From positions 25,943-89,942 of the forward strand of contig CAMYJI010000006.1 of the NCBI GenBank assembly GCA_947258545.1: a stretch of 64,000 nucleotides of DNA. The letters run 5' to 3'. This DNA is from an uncultured Ectothiorhodospiraceae bacterium. GTDB taxonomy: Bacteria > Pseudomonadota > Gammaproteobacteria > UBA9214. The position numbers and the translations under genes are program-made. The notes beneath the pieces were generated by a model that saw only the letters and a list, made by a program, of their open reading frames with translations, had not been told where the DNA came from and did no database searches. This document shows, in pieces, positions 18,136 to 28,437 of the stretch (position 1 is the first letter of the stretch; the number at the start of each line of letters is the position of its first letter).

Positions 18136-20490
18136 CTAGTCAGGCATAGCCTTTTCTTTCTGAGCTTTGGACTCACCGACTGGCGAATTTCCGCCCGGCG
18201 TGTTGTCCGGAGTCTTCGGCTTAACCATGTCTGGCGAGGCTGCCGTTGCCGGTCCTGTTGCCGGCTCACGTTTGCTACCGCTATCAGCTACGACAGGCGC
18301 CTGCTTGACTGCTGTGTCAGCCGACTGTTGTGTTCTTGATGTTGACTGGCCATCGGCTGGTGACGCAGTCTTGTTTGTCTGACTGCTGTCATTAGCCGCG
18401 TTTTCCTTCTGGCCCTCTGCAGGACGACGTTGTCCCGATGGCCGCCGTCGGCCACCACGACGACTGCGGCGTGACCCGCGTCCCTGACCCTGCTGGGTGG
18501 TGCGGTCAGCCTGACTGCCGCCGGCTTCAGGGCCCTTGTCCTGGCTGACGGGCTTGCTGGTTTTCTCGGTGGCATTCTGGGATGACTTTTTCTGGGACCT
18601 GTCTGCCTGTTGTGGCCTGTCCCGACGTGACGTGCGCCTGGACGATTGCCGGTCGCCGTCAGCACGTGTTCTTCTCTGGGGTTGCTTGCCGCGGCGTGCG
18701 CCCCGACCGGTGCCAGACCTGGCCTGGCCACGCTGCTGATCAGGCCGCCGGCGGGTTCCCGGTTTTGGCTCCGCCGGCGCGGGTTTTGCGTCCGTGCCGA
18801 AGAGGACGGCAGACAGCCTGCGTAGCAGCCCGGTTTTCTTGACGGTGGCCTGTGCCTCTACGGGTTTGTGATCCGGTGCCGGTGCGGCCGGGGCAACTGT
18901 CCTGACGGCCGGGGCCTCTACTGCGGTCCTTGTCCGCGCGGTTATCGGTGCTTCCTCCAGTTCCGGTTCTACCTGCGTCATGTGGTAGCTGCGCTCTCCC
19001 TTCTTGCCATGCAATTCATCCGTGCGGATGCGCTGGATCTCGTAATTGGGTGTCTCCATCGCGGGTGAGGGAATCAGCATCACCGATACGCGGTGGCGTG
19101 ACTCTAGCCCGTGGAGTAAATCACGTTTTTCGTTCAGCAGGTAGGTGCCGACATCGACCGGTACGCGGGCCACGACGCGGATGGTGTTCTCCTTCATGGC
19201 CTCTTCCTCGATTATCCGCAGTACGGACAGGGACAGGGACTCAACCCCCCGGATCGTGCCCTGGCCGGTACAGCGCGGACAGACGATCTGGCTGGATTCA
19301 CCCAGGGACGGCCGTAGGCGCTGGCGCGACATTTCGAGCAAGCCAAACCGGGAAATCCGACCGATCTGGACGCGCGCCCGGTCCATCTTCAGGGCATCAC
19401 GTAGCCGGTTCTCAACCTCCCGCTGGTGGCGTGGGGGCTGCATGTCGATGAAGTCGATGACAACCAGTCCACCCAGGTCGCGGATGCGTAGCTGGCGTGC
19501 GATTTCGTCGGCCGCCTCGAGATTGGTATTGAGGGCGGTCTCCTCGATATCGCTGCCCTTGGTCGCGCGGGCGGAGTTGATATCGATGGATATGAGTGCC
19601 TCGGTATGGTCGATGACGATCGCGCCTCCGGCGGGCAGCGAGACCTCGCGCTGAAAGGCCGATTCGATCTGGGATTCAATCTGATAGCGGCTGAACAGCG
19701 GGGTCGAGTCCTGGTAGAGCTTTAGCTTGTCCAGGTTATGCGGCATGACCTGCGCCATGAAATCCCTTGCCTTGTCATAAATTTCCTGGCTGTCGACCAG
19801 GATTTCAGCGATGTCCTTGCGCAGGTAGTCGCGCAACGCACGAATAATGACATTGCTTTCCTGGTAGATCAGGAAGGGCGCCGGTTTCTCTTCGGATGCC
19901 TTGCTGATGGCCTCCCACAGCGTGACCAGGTAGTCGAGGTCCCACTGCAGTTCATCGGTGCCCCGGCCCACTCCAGCCGTGCGCACGATCATTCCCATGC
20001 CCTCCGGGATATTCATTGCGCTCATGGCATCGCGGACGAAGTTGCGGTCTTCGCCCTGGATGCGCCGGGAGACACCGCCGGCACGCGGATTGTTGGGCAT
20101 CAGGACGAGGTAGCGCCCGGCGAGGCTGATGAAGGTGGTGAGGGCGGCACCCTTGGTGCCGCGTTCCTCCTTCTCGACCTGGACGACGAGTTCCTGGCCC
20201 TCCCTGAGGGCGTCCTTGATACTCTGTCGGCCGCCGCCGCTACGGGCGGACTCGGAGAAATAACTGCGGGCAACTTCCTTGAGTGGCAGAAAGCCATGGC
20301 GGTCGGCGCCATAGTCGACAAAGGCCGCTTCCAGGCTCGGCTCGATGCGGGTGATTTTACCCTTGTAGACGTTGGACTTTTTCTGACCGCGGGAGGGGAC
20401 CTCGATATCAAGATCGTAGAGTTTCTGGCCATCGACCAGGGCCACACGCAACTCTTCGGGTTGCGTGGTGTTGATAAGCATCCTTTTCAT
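18136..20490 (-). CDS. rne: ribonuclease E
   Basis: RNase E is the main endonuclease of mRNA decay and rRNA/tRNA processing. The 784-residue protein keeps E. coli numbering across the catalytic half: S1 domain about 39-119, catalytic Asp303 in SIDINS and Asp346 in VVIDFIDM, and the zinc-link CPRC at 404-407. From about 515 the tail is disordered and very rich in Arg, Gln, Ser and Pro with RRGGRRR-type runs, suited to RNA binding. It is shorter than the E. coli tail and I see no clear partner motifs. It is divergent from rluC, as in E. coli. Confidence 0.95.
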   Translation of the reverse strand: MKRMLINTTQPEELRVALVDGQKLYDLDIEVPSRGQKKSNVYKGKITRIEPSLEAAFVDYGADRHGFLPLKEVARSYFSESARSGGGRQSIKDALREGQELVVQVEKEERGTKGAALTTFISLAGRYLVLMPNNPRAGGVSRRIQGEDRNFVRDAMSAMNIPEGMGMIVRTAGVGRGTDELQWDLDYLVTLWEAISKASEEKPAPFLIYQESNVIIRALRDYLRKDIAEILVDSQEIYDKARDFMAQVMPHNLDKLKLYQDSTPLFSRYQIESQIESAFQREVSLPAGGAIVIDHTEALISIDINSARATKGSDIEETALNTNLEAADEIARQLRIRDLGGLVVIDFIDMQPPRHQREVENRLRDALKMDRARVQIGRISRFGLLEMSRQRLRPSLGESSQIVCPRCTGQGTIRGVESLSLSVLRIIEEEAMKENTIRVVARVPVDVGTYLLNEKRDLLHGLESRHRVSVMLIPSPAMETPNYEIQRIRTDELHGKKGERSYHMTQVEPELEEAPITARTRTAVEAPAVRTVAPAAPAPDHKPVEAQATVKKTGLLRRLSAVLFGTDAKPAPAEPKPGTRRRPDQQRGQARSGTGRGARRGKQPQRRTRADGDRQSSRRTSRRDRPQQADRSQKKSSQNATEKTSKPVSQDKGPEAGGSQADRTTQQGQGRGSRRSRRGGRRRPSGQRRPAEGQKENAANDSSQTNKTASPADGQSTSRTQQSADTAVKQAPVVADSGSKREPATGPATAASPDMVKPKTPDNTPGGNSPVGESKAQKEKAMPD

Positions 20491-20913
20491 GTTTTTTATC
20501 TCTCATGCGCTCGACCGCATCCTGTGCAACACACAGCATCTGGCATAATGTGACGACTGCCCGCCAGGGGGCAGCTGAGATCATGCAGACCACTGACCAG
20601 AGGTGGTGAATGATGGTCTCAACAATGAAATGTGATACGAAAGTCACGGGAGCGCTTGTCGTTAATTAATAAAAAATTGATCCGATTTCAGTATATTTCT
20701 GAAAAAGCTGAAGATTCAGTGATTTAGTATCACGCGATATCCAGCAGGAAATGGGTGTCTGTGACGTGTTATGCGCACGTATATTAATAGGTGTCAGGTG
20801 CACGTCTCGATGGACTATAGCAACCTTGCATTGACCTCGCAAACCCCGGCACTGAAAGTCTGGCAGCCAAAGGGGTACAATCCGGCCGCTAGTTAACCTT
20901 GGTAGTCGCAGGC
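20491..20913. other. 423-bp divergent region between rne and rluC
   Basis: The region should hold the promoters of both genes and, on the rne side, a long leader. In E. coli the rne leader is about 360 bases and mediates autoregulation by RNase E; a similar length is available here (known for the family, inferred for this case). The middle (20660-20720) is AT-rich. A TACAAT at 20876-20881 could be the -10 of rluC but its -35 is poor. No gene is seen. Confidence 0.5.
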
Positions 20914-21888
20914 ATGGCCGAATCCGCTGGGAAAACACCGATCAAGGTCCGCCACGTTGACGTGAACGCGGAGGAAGCGGGACAACGCATAGACAATTTT
21001 CTGGCGCGTCACCTGAAGGGTGTGCCGCGCAGTCTTATCTACCGTATCCTGCGGCGCGGCGAGGTGCGGGTCAACAGCGGGCGAATAAGGCCCCAGTACA
21101 AATTGAAGGCGGGTGATACTGTCCGGATTCCACCGCTGCGGATTACCCCCGGGCAGCAAAGAATCACGGCAGAAACACGCTTGCCTCAAATCGAGGACTC
21201 CATCGTGTTCGAGGATGCGCGGCTGCTGGTGATCGATAAACCGTCCGGGATTGCCGTGCACGGGGGCAGCGGGATCAGCTATGGGGTGATCGAGGCACTG
21301 CGGATCCAGCGGCCCCGGGCCCCTTACCTGGAACTGGTGCATCGTCTGGACCGTGACACCTCGGGATGCCTGATCATCGCCAAGCGACGCAGCGCCCTGC
21401 GTGCACTGCATGAGCAGTTACGCCTCGGTTCGATGCACAAGCGCTACCTGGCCTTGCTGCGTGGCGGATGGTCAGGAGGCCCCAGGCATATCCAGGCCGC
21501 GCTGAGGAAAAACCGGCTGCAGGGCGGCGAGCGGATCGTCAGGGTCGATGCAGATGGCAAGCAGGCAGAGACGATTTTCCATCCCGTGTCGGAGCACGGT
21601 CTCGCGAGCCTGGTCGATATTGAACTCAAAACCGGCCGGACTCACCAAATCCGCGTGCATGCGGCCCATATCGGTCAGCCACTGGCCGGTGATGAAAAAT
21701 ACGGGGATCCCGAATTCAACCGCCGCATGAAGACATACGGTCTGCGGCGTTTGTTTTTACATGCACATATGGTTGAATTCACCGATCCGGGCAGTGATGA
21801 TGTCATCAATGTGAGCGCGCCATTGCCCGATGAACTGAGACAGGTGCTGGATAATCTGGACGCCGCTGTAACGGAAATCCATGACTGA
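20914..21888 (+). CDS. rluC: 23S rRNA pseudouridine synthase RluC
   Basis: RluC makes three pseudouridines in 23S rRNA. The 324-residue product has an N-terminal S4 RNA-binding domain (about 20-80, QRIDNFLARHLKGVPRSLIYRILRRGEVRVN) and the catalytic motif HRLDRDTSG with its nucleophilic Asp. Later motifs LKTGRTHQIRVH and GQPLAGDEKYG are typical of the RluA family. I chose ATG at 20914 over a TTG five codons upstream. Divergent position from rne supports RluC rather than another family member. It overlaps the next gene by 8 bases. Confidence 0.93.
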   Translation: MAESAGKTPIKVRHVDVNAEEAGQRIDNFLARHLKGVPRSLIYRILRRGEVRVNSGRIRPQYKLKAGDTVRIPPLRITPGQQRITAETRLPQIEDSIVFEDARLLVIDKPSGIAVHGGSGISYGVIEALRIQRPRAPYLELVHRLDRDTSGCLIIAKRRSALRALHEQLRLGSMHKRYLALLRGGWSGGPRHIQAALRKNRLQGGERIVRVDADGKQAETIFHPVSEHGLASLVDIELKTGRTHQIRVHAAHIGQPLAGDEKYGDPEFNRRMKTYGLRRLFLHAHMVEFTDPGSDDVINVSAPLPDELRQVLDNLDAAVTEIHD

Positions 21889-22582
21889 CGCAGATAGATA
21901 TTTTGACCCTGGAGCCGGGCCCGGCGAGGTGCGCCTGATTGTGTTTGACTGGGATGGCACCCTGATGGACTCGGAGGCGCAGATCGTTGCCTGCCTGCAT
22001 GCCGCCATCGAAGACCTGGGATTGCAGCCGATGGACGACGCGGTGGCCAGCAATGTGATTGGCCTGGGACTGCGCGAGGCCATCGATACCCTGGTTCCCG
22101 GCCGTGATGCGAGCTTCCATCAGGCCTTCGTCGCACATTACCGGCGCCACTGGTTCGCTTCCGATGGATCCAGCCTGTTTGATGGCGTGCGCGAGACACT
22201 GGCGATTTGCCGGCAGCAGGGTTTCCTGCTGGGGGTGGCCACGGGCAAGTCGCGCCGTGGCCTTGACAAAGTGCTGGATGAGACGGGGCTGACCGACTAT
22301 TTCAGTGCAACGCGATGTGCGGACGAGGCACCCTCGAAGCCGCATCCACAGATGTTGCACGATGTCATGGATCAGCTCGATGTGCTGCCGCGGCAGACTA
22401 TCATGGTGGGCGATACCGAGTATGATATGGAGATGGCGACCAATGCCGGGACTGGCAAGGTCGCTGTCACTTCCGGTGTCCATAGTGAAACACGTTTGAA
22501 CCGGCATGCGCCGCTGGTCTGCCTGGAGCGGATCTCGGACATGCCGGCCTGGATGTCGGACAACGACATCATTCCCGGTTGA
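21881..22582 (+). CDS. HAD-family phosphatase (Gph-like)
   Basis: A 233-residue haloacid-dehalogenase hydrolase. Motif I is VFDWDGTLMDSE, with the nucleophile and acid/base Asp pair; motif II is the Thr in VATGKSRRG; motif IV is VGDTEYDMEMATNAG. The cap position and length resemble phosphoglycolate phosphatases and the protein found between rluC and sppA in pseudomonads. The substrate is not certain. It overlaps rluC by 8 bases, so the two are co-translated. Confidence 0.88.
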   Translation: MTDADRYFDPGAGPGEVRLIVFDWDGTLMDSEAQIVACLHAAIEDLGLQPMDDAVASNVIGLGLREAIDTLVPGRDASFHQAFVAHYRRHWFASDGSSLFDGVRETLAICRQQGFLLGVATGKSRRGLDKVLDETGLTDYFSATRCADEAPSKPHPQMLHDVMDQLDVLPRQTIMVGDTEYDMEMATNAGTGKVAVTSGVHSETRLNRHAPLVCLERISDMPAWMSDNDIIPG

Positions 22583-22610
22583 TACCCGTTTTATTATTCA
22601 GGTGAAAGAT

Positions 22611-23627
22611 ATGTCAGAGAAGGATTCATCCAGCGAGTCATCCAAGAAGAAACCGGTCCCTTTTGAGTCTTCGGACAATACCCTGGGGGAGCAGGATGAC
22701 TGGCACCGCAACCTGGTCAACCGACTTGCCTTTGCCTCGATTAACGAGCAGCGCCGCGCACGGCGCTGGAACGTGTTCTTCAAGGGACTGCTGGCCCTGT
22801 ACCTGCTGGCCATCCTGCTGTTGTACTGGCCGGGGGACTGGCCGAAAGTGGACAAGCTGTCTGGCAAGCATACGGCCCTGGTGGAACTGAAGGGTGTGAT
22901 CTCCGACGAGTCGGAGGCCAGCGCAGACACGGTGATCGCTGGACTGCAGGACGCCTTCGAGGATACAAATACAGCGGGCGTCATTCTGAGGATCAATTCT
23001 CCCGGCGGCAGCCCCGTGCAGGCGGGATATATCTATAACGAGATCAAGCGACTCAGGAAGAAGTATCCCGACACCCCTGTCTACGCGGTGGTGACCGATC
23101 TGTGTGCCTCGGGCGGCTATTACGTAGCGGCCGCAACCGATAAAATCTACGTTGATAAGGCCAGTATCGTGGGTTCCATCGGTGTGCTGATGAACAGCTT
23201 CGGCTTTGTCGGCAGTATGGAAAAACTCGGTGTGGAGCGACGCCTGTACACGGCCGGGGAGAGCAAGGGCTTTCTGGACCCGTTCTCACCGTCAAAAGAA
23301 TCGGACATCGGGCATGTCAGGGTACTTCTTGAGAATATTCATCAGCAATTCATCGGCGCGGTCAAGGAAGGCCGGGGTGAGCGCCTGCAGGATCACCCGG
23401 ACCTCTTCACCGGCCTGATCTGGACCGGTGAGGAAAGCCTGGAACTGGGTCTGGTTGACGCTATCGGTAGCCCGGGCTATGTGGCACGCGAGATCATCGG
23501 TGAGGAAGATGTGGTGGACTTCAGCCAGGAGCCCGACCTGCTGGAGCGGCTTACGGACCGCATCGGTGTCGCGCTGGCCAGGGGACTGAGTGCATTCACC
23601 GCAGGCGGCATGGCAACCCTGCGCTGA
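22611..23627 (+). CDS. sppA: S49 signal peptide peptidase SppA, short form
   Basis: The 338-residue membrane peptidase degrades cleaved signal peptides. It has a basic cytoplasmic N terminus, one membrane helix (about 54-73), and an S49 domain with INSPGGSP, CASGGYY (probable catalytic Ser) and SIVGSIGV. Its length fits the single-domain SppA type that works as an oligomer, not the 67-kDa E. coli form. I chose ATG at 22611, which follows GGTGAAAG; the open frame extends upstream into the HAD gene in another frame. Confidence 0.93.
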   Translation: MSEKDSSSESSKKKPVPFESSDNTLGEQDDWHRNLVNRLAFASINEQRRARRWNVFFKGLLALYLLAILLLYWPGDWPKVDKLSGKHTALVELKGVISDESEASADTVIAGLQDAFEDTNTAGVILRINSPGGSPVQAGYIYNEIKRLRKKYPDTPVYAVVTDLCASGGYYVAAATDKIYVDKASIVGSIGVLMNSFGFVGSMEKLGVERRLYTAGESKGFLDPFSPSKESDIGHVRVLLENIHQQFIGAVKEGRGERLQDHPDLFTGLIWTGEESLELGLVDAIGSPGYVAREIIGEEDVVDFSQEPDLLERLTDRIGVALARGLSAFTAGGMATLR

Positions 23628-23664
23628 GTACCAGCCGGCGCTGGCCCCCTGTGCACTGAAGGGG

Positions 23665-24258
23665 CTAGGGCAGGGGGATGCCGACCCTGCTGAGCATCCC
23701 GGTCAGACGAATCAGCGGCAGGCCGATCAATGCCGTCGGATCGTCACCCTCCATTTGTTCAAACAGGGTGATTCCCAGTCCTTCCGACTTGAAACTGCCG
23801 GCACAATTGTACGGCTGATCATGCTGCAGATAGCGCTCGATCTGCTCGTCCTGCAGTTCCCGGAACCGGACCCGGAAGGGGATGACATCGAGTTGAAGTT
23901 CAGCCGTAATACTGTTCAGGAGGCACAGGCCCGTCAGAAAGAGGACCGACCGGCCCGACAGCCGGCGCAGCTGTTCCATGGCCTGCTCATGTGTGCCGGG
24001 CTTGCCGAGGATCTCGTCATCAACGGTCGCGACCTGGTCGGAACCGATAATCAGCCCCGGGTATGACGCACCGATGGCACGGGCCTTGGACTCGGACAGG
24101 CGCCGTACCAGTTCCTCCGCAGTTTCATTTTCCAAACGGCTTTCATCGACATCCGGCGCGGCTGTTTCAAACGGCAGGCTCAGGCGTTCCAGCAACTCGC
24201 GGCGGAACGGCGAGGTCGACGCCAGGATGATCGGCAGTGAAATGGACCTGGTATTCAT
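23665..24258 (-). CDS. maf: Maf-family nucleotide pyrophosphatase (YceF type)
   Basis: Maf proteins hydrolyse modified or non-canonical nucleotides. The 197-residue product starts with the SxSPRR-like [13 protein letters not shown] and keeps [24 protein letters not shown] and [11 protein letters not shown], the residues of the YceF branch that acts on 7-methyl-GTP. Here it is on the minus strand, convergent with sppA, unlike pseudomonads where maf also lies between sppA and yceD. A MITE-like element begins 12 bases upstream of its start. Confidence 0.92.
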   Translation of the reverse strand: MNTRSISLPIILASTSPFRRELLERLSLPFETAAPDVDESRLENETAEELVRRLSESKARAIGASYPGLIIGSDQVATVDDEILGKPGTHEQAMEQLRRLSGRSVLFLTGLCLLNSITAELQLDVIPFRVRFRELQDEQIERYLQHDQPYNCAGSFKSEGLGITLFEQMEGDDPTALIGLPLIRLTGMLSRVGIPLP

Positions 24259-24269
24259 ATAAAAATACT

Positions 24270-24409
24270 ACCGCAGAGACGCAGAGGACGCAGAGTTTAT
24301 AAATAAGAGATCAAAGTGAATTAAATTGCGCACTGCACTGCCAGGGAAGTCGAATTATTCATGATTAATTTGATTTATATTTTCTCTGCGTCCTCCGCGT
24401 CTCAGCGGT
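24270..24409. repeat. MITE-like element, copy 1 (140 bp)
   Basis: Terminal inverted repeats of 26 bases (24270-24295, starting ACCGCAGAGACGCAG, and 24384-24409) pair with two mismatches around an 88-base AT-rich core with no ORF. A second element of the same size and ends lies at 30736-30874. Repeats with this CGCAGAGACGCAGAG style are scattered in many environmental bacterial genomes. It separates maf from the carboxylase operon, which is convergent on it, and could act as a terminator hairpin. Confidence 0.8.
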
Positions 24410-24443
24410 GAATAGTTGGTTTACTGAGGACCAACTGCAGCTG

Positions 24444-26264
24444 TTATTCGATTTCCACCAGGGTCTCGTCCGGGTTGACCGAGTCGCCTTTCTCGACATG
24501 AATCGCGCTGACGGTGCCGGCAACCGGGGCCTGTATCTCGGTTTCCATCTTCATCGCCTCGGTGATCAGGACGGGGGTCCCCGCGTCGACCTGGTCGCCG
24601 ACGCTGACCAGTACGTCGATGATGGTCCCCGGCATGGACGTGGTCACGTGTCCCGGCAGGGTGGCGCGGGGGCGCCGGCTGCCCTTCATGCCCGGTTCGC
24701 CCTGTTCCGGCTGGGCTGAGGGGTAAATCTCGTCCAGCGTCTCGACCAGGACCTCCTCTGGGATGCCGTCGACGGTCATGTAGAAGGGCCGGTTGTCCTG
24801 GGTACGGTGCCCGGTGCCGGTCACCTTGATGTGGTAGGACTCGCCATGCAGGGTCACGTTGAATTCAGAGGGTCTGGGCTGGTCCCCGTTGCCGCTGCTG
24901 CTGACAGGTTCCAGGGGTTCCGGGACCAGGCTGTTGCTCTGGCGCTGTTCGAGGAATTCCTTGCCGATCTCCGGGAACATCGCAAAGGTGAGAACATCCT
25001 CCTCGCTGCCTGCCAGCTCACCGATCGTGGCGCGTAATTCGTCAAGCTCATCATCTATCAGGTCGGCGGGCCGCAGGTCGATGATGTCCTGGCTGCCGAT
25101 CGCCTGGCGTTGCACGCCCGGGTCGATGACGGCAGGCGCCTTTCCATAACGTCCTTGCAGGTACAGCTTTACCTCGTTGGTGATGGTCTCATAGCGCTTG
25201 CCGGTTAGGACGTTAAGCACGGCCTGGGTCCCGACAATCTGGGACGTGGGGGTTACCAGGGGCGGGTAACCGAGGTCCTTGCGTACGCGCGGGATCTCCT
25301 GGAAGACCTCATTTATTTTTTCCAAAGCGCCCTGTTCGCGCAGCTGGGTGTAGAGGTTGGAGATCATGCCCCCCGGCACCTGATAGACCTGAACGCGGGT
25401 GTCCAGCCCGGTAAATTCGCTCTCGAACTGGTGGTATTTCTTGCGCACGTCGCGGAAATAGAGACCGATCTGCTGCAGGGCCTCGAGCTCAAGCCCGGTG
25501 TCGAATTCGGTGCCCCGCAACGCGGCAACCATGCTTTCCGTGGGTGAGTGGCTGGCGCCGCCGGCAAAGGCCGAAATGGCCGTATCGATATGCCGGCAGC
25601 CGTTCTCGATGGCCTTGAGGTGACACATCTCGGCGGTACCGGCCGTGGCATGGCTGTGCAGATGGATCGGCAGGTCAACGGCATTGGCGATTTCTCGCAC
25701 CAGGTCGCCGGTTACCATGGGTGTCAGCAGGCCGGCCATGTCCTTGATCGCGAGGCTGTCGCAGCCCATGGCCGCGAGCTTCTTCGCCATGCCCACAAAC
25801 ATCGGGATGTCATGCACCGGACTGGTGGTGTAGCAGATGGTTCCCTGGGCGTGCTTGCCGGCCGCCTTGGTGGCCTCGATGGCAACCCTCAGGTTGCGTA
25901 CATCGTTGAGGGCATCAAAGATCCTGAACACGTCCATGCCGTTGTCGGCCGAGCGTTGCACGAATGCGCGCACCACGTCGTCCGAGTAATGCCGGTAACC
26001 CAGCAGATTCTGGCCACGTAACAGCATCTGCAGGCGGGTGTTGGGCAGTGCCTCACGCAGCTTGCGCAGGCGCTCCCAGGGGTCTTCCTTGAGGTAGCGC
26101 AGGCAGCTATCAAAGGTTGCGCCACCCCAGACCTCGAGGGACCAGTAACCGATGCGATCGAGTTGTTCACAGATAGGCAGCATGTCCTCGGTGCGCATGC
26201 GCGTGGCGATGAGGGACTGGTGCGCATCCCTGAGGATGACGTCGGTGATATGGACCGTGGACAT
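24444..26264 (-). CDS. pyruvate carboxylase subunit B / oxaloacetate decarboxylase alpha-type carboxyltransferase
   Basis: The 606-residue protein has an N-terminal HMGL-like carboxyltransferase domain (DVILRDAHQSLIATRMR at 8-24, metal ligands later in LHSHATAGT), a conserved PYC/OADA domain, and a C-terminal biotinyl domain whose biotinylated Lys lies in EAMKMETE near 573. With the biotin carboxylase encoded 19 bases upstream it would form a two-subunit pyruvate carboxylase that makes oxaloacetate. OadA of the Na+-pumping decarboxylase has the same domains, but no oadB or oadG is present here, which favours the carboxylase role. Confidence 0.88.
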   Translation of the reverse strand: MSTVHITDVILRDAHQSLIATRMRTEDMLPICEQLDRIGYWSLEVWGGATFDSCLRYLKEDPWERLRKLREALPNTRLQMLLRGQNLLGYRHYSDDVVRAFVQRSADNGMDVFRIFDALNDVRNLRVAIEATKAAGKHAQGTICYTTSPVHDIPMFVGMAKKLAAMGCDSLAIKDMAGLLTPMVTGDLVREIANAVDLPIHLHSHATAGTAEMCHLKAIENGCRHIDTAISAFAGGASHSPTESMVAALRGTEFDTGLELEALQQIGLYFRDVRKKYHQFESEFTGLDTRVQVYQVPGGMISNLYTQLREQGALEKINEVFQEIPRVRKDLGYPPLVTPTSQIVGTQAVLNVLTGKRYETITNEVKLYLQGRYGKAPAVIDPGVQRQAIGSQDIIDLRPADLIDDELDELRATIGELAGSEEDVLTFAMFPEIGKEFLEQRQSNSLVPEPLEPVSSSGNGDQPRPSEFNVTLHGESYHIKVTGTGHRTQDNRPFYMTVDGIPEEVLVETLDEIYPSAQPEQGEPGMKGSRRPRATLPGHVTTSMPGTIIDVLVSVGDQVDAGTPVLITEAMKMETEIQAPVAGTVSAIHVEKGDSVNPDETLVEIE

Positions 26265-26283
26265 GGTAATGCCTGTTTCCCTG

Positions 26284-27702
26284 TTAATGACCCAAGTGTG
26301 CGGACAGCGCCGCGCTAATTGCCGCCGAGAGCTCGCGCGTTGGACGACTGGTTTTGTAGCGTGTCAGTTCCGGGTGGTCTTCGACAAATCCGGTATCAAA
26401 AGAACCGTAGCGAAATTCCTCTACCTTCAGGATTTCCATATAGTAGGGGATTGTTGTCTTGACGCCATAGACCCCGATGTCCTCCAGCGCGCGGGCGGCA
26501 CGGTTCAGCAGTTCCGGCCAGCTCAGTGCCCAGACGGTCAGCTTGGCGCACATGGAGTCATAGTAGGGAGGAATATGATAGCCGGTGTAGATGGCGCCGT
26601 CAGTCCTGACACCGGGCCCGCCCGGTGCAAAATAGCGGGTAATACGCCCGAAGCTGGGCAGGAAATCGTTTTTCGGGTCTTCCGCATTGATGCGCAGTTC
26701 CATGGCGTAACCGCGCCTTTGAATATCCGCCTGGGCATGGCTCAGGGGGAGGCCATCGGCAATGCGGATCTGTTCCAGCACGATATCGATGCCGGTGATT
26801 GCCTCGGTAACGGTGTGTTCCACCTGCAGGCGTGTGTTCATTTCCATGAAATAGAAGCGGTTGTCGCGATCCATCAGAAATTCCACTGTGCCAGCGTTGG
26901 TGTAGCCCACGGCCTTTGCGGCACGGACTGCCGTTTCACCCAGCCAGGTGCGCTGGGCCTCATCCAGCTGGGGGGACGGGGCGATCTCGATCAGTTTCTG
27001 GTGGCGACGCTGGATGGAGCAGTCGCGTTCGAACAGGTGGATAACATTGCCATGTGTATCGGCCAGTATCTGGACCTCGATATGGCGCGGGCGGACGATG
27101 CATTTCTCCATGAAGATGTCGGCGCGCCCGAATGCCTTGCTGGCCTCGGACAGCACGCGTTCATAATTCCTCTTCAGGTCCTGGGGGGAGTTGCAGCGGC
27201 GAATGCCACGGCCGCCGCCGCCCGATGTGGCCTTCAGCATAACCGGATAGCCGATGGTCTCTGCCAGGGCCAATGCCTCCTCCCGGCTGGCGAGGTTGCC
27301 TTCACTGCCGGGTACCACGGGAATGCCGGCCGCCTGCATGGCGCTGCGAGCAGCGACCTTGTCACCCATCCGGCGAATCACCCCGGCATCGGGGCCGATA
27401 TAGCGGATATTCCGGTTGCGGCAGATCTCGGCAAGCAACGGGTTCTCGGACAGGAAGCCGTAGCCGGGGTGCAGCGCATCACAACCGCTGGCCACGGCGA
27501 GATTGACGATGCGGTGGGCGTTCAGATAACCGGCGAGGGAGTCGGGGCCGATGTTATAGGCCTCATCGGCCTTCTTGACGTGCAGGGCATGCCGGTCGGC
27601 ATCGGCGTAGATGGCGACAGAAGTGATATCGGCCTCCGCGCAGGCCCGTATGATGCGGACGGCGATTTCACCGCGGTTGGCAATCAGGATTTTGTGAATC
27701 AA
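26284..27702 (-). CDS. biotin carboxylase subunit (pyruvate carboxylase subunit A / AccC-like)
   Basis: The 472-residue ATP-grasp enzyme carboxylates biotin. It shows ANRGEIAVRIIRAC at the start, the ATP loop KATSGGGGRGIR, and EMNTRLQVEHTVTE in the active site. AccC of acetyl-CoA carboxylase is the close relative, usually about 450 residues and next to accB. Here the partner is an OadA/PycB-type gene, so pyruvate carboxylase subunit A is the better call. It is the first gene of the operon and is divergent from yceD. Confidence 0.88.
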   Translation of the reverse strand: MIHKILIANRGEIAVRIIRACAEADITSVAIYADADRHALHVKKADEAYNIGPDSLAGYLNAHRIVNLAVASGCDALHPGYGFLSENPLLAEICRNRNIRYIGPDAGVIRRMGDKVAARSAMQAAGIPVVPGSEGNLASREEALALAETIGYPVMLKATSGGGGRGIRRCNSPQDLKRNYERVLSEASKAFGRADIFMEKCIVRPRHIEVQILADTHGNVIHLFERDCSIQRRHQKLIEIAPSPQLDEAQRTWLGETAVRAAKAVGYTNAGTVEFLMDRDNRFYFMEMNTRLQVEHTVTEAITGIDIVLEQIRIADGLPLSHAQADIQRRGYAMELRINAEDPKNDFLPSFGRITRYFAPGGPGVRTDGAIYTGYHIPPYYDSMCAKLTVWALSWPELLNRAARALEDIGVYGVKTTIPYYMEILKVEEFRYGSFDTGFVEDHPELTRYKTSRPTRELSAAISAALSAHLGH

Positions 27703-27901
27703 GCTGTAATTCCAGGGGTTTGGGTCATGAGCGGCCGCAGGTCATTCAACCATACCGGAAAATAATCCGTGTGGGATTCTCTAACTACGCAAGTCGGTGA
27801 ATTCTGTCAATATGGCCTGGCCCGGACGACGACCGGAAAGTGTCAGAATTTCAGTGATATCTTTGACACGCCACCGTGACAGAATATAGTATAGGCGGGT
27901 T

Positions 27902-28414
27902 ATGATAGAGCATCTTCCGGATCGTCTCGATCTGTACGCGATGGCCGAGGCGGGGCGTGAGTTGCGGGGCCGGATTGATCTGGCCAGCCTGGAACGGGTG
28001 TTGCCCCTGCTGGGCTCCCCGGAAGGGGTGCTACAGGTCACGCTGGAACTGGGCAAGTCGCATGACGGAACGCGCTACCTCTCGGGTACGATCACGGGCG
28101 CACTGATGTTGCAGTGTCAGCGCTGCCTCGAGTCCATGGAGTACCCCCTGGGCGTGAATTTCCAGCTCGGGCTGGTTCACAGCCAGGAGGAGATGAGTAA
28201 ACTGCCGGAGCGGTTTGAACCGTTGCTCGTATCACAGGAACCGACATTAGTCGCCGACCTGGTCTCGGATGAGGTCTTGCTGACATTGCCGATTGTGCCA
28301 GTGCACACGGACATGAAACAGTGTCAGGCACTGGCAGCCGAATATCATACGCCGGATGCTGGCAAGCGGGAAAATCCGTTTGCCGTGCTGGCACAACTGA
28401 AACAGAAACAGTAG
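27902..28414 (+). CDS. yceD: YceD/DUF177 protein
   Basis: The 170-residue protein belongs to the DUF177 family, almost always encoded just before rpmF and linked to 23S rRNA or ribosome maturation. It has the Cys pair in LQCQRCLESMEYPL and an acidic C-terminal part, both typical. It lies 23 bases upstream of rpmF and starts the rpmF-plsX-fab run. Its molecular activity is not known with certainty. Confidence 0.92.
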   Translation: MIEHLPDRLDLYAMAEAGRELRGRIDLASLERVLPLLGSPEGVLQVTLELGKSHDGTRYLSGTITGALMLQCQRCLESMEYPLGVNFQLGLVHSQEEMSKLPERFEPLLVSQEPTLVADLVSDEVLLTLPIVPVHTDMKQCQALAAEYHTPDAGKRENPFAVLAQLKQKQ

Positions 28415-28437
28415 TACCCGATTGAAGGAGTAATGAA

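Noticed and set aside
19738..20553. Plus-strand 271-residue frame
   Set aside because: Fully antisense to rne, whose catalytic residues align exactly with the E. coli enzyme.
24270..24409. CRISPR-like repeat
   Set aside because: Only one inverted pair with an unrelated core; no regularly spaced direct repeats.
24444..27702. Na+-pumping oxaloacetate decarboxylase operon
   Set aside because: The alpha-type gene fits, but oadB and oadG are absent and a biotin carboxylase is present instead.
26152..27765. Plus-strand 537-residue frame
   Set aside because: Antisense to the biotin carboxylase gene; no domain motifs.
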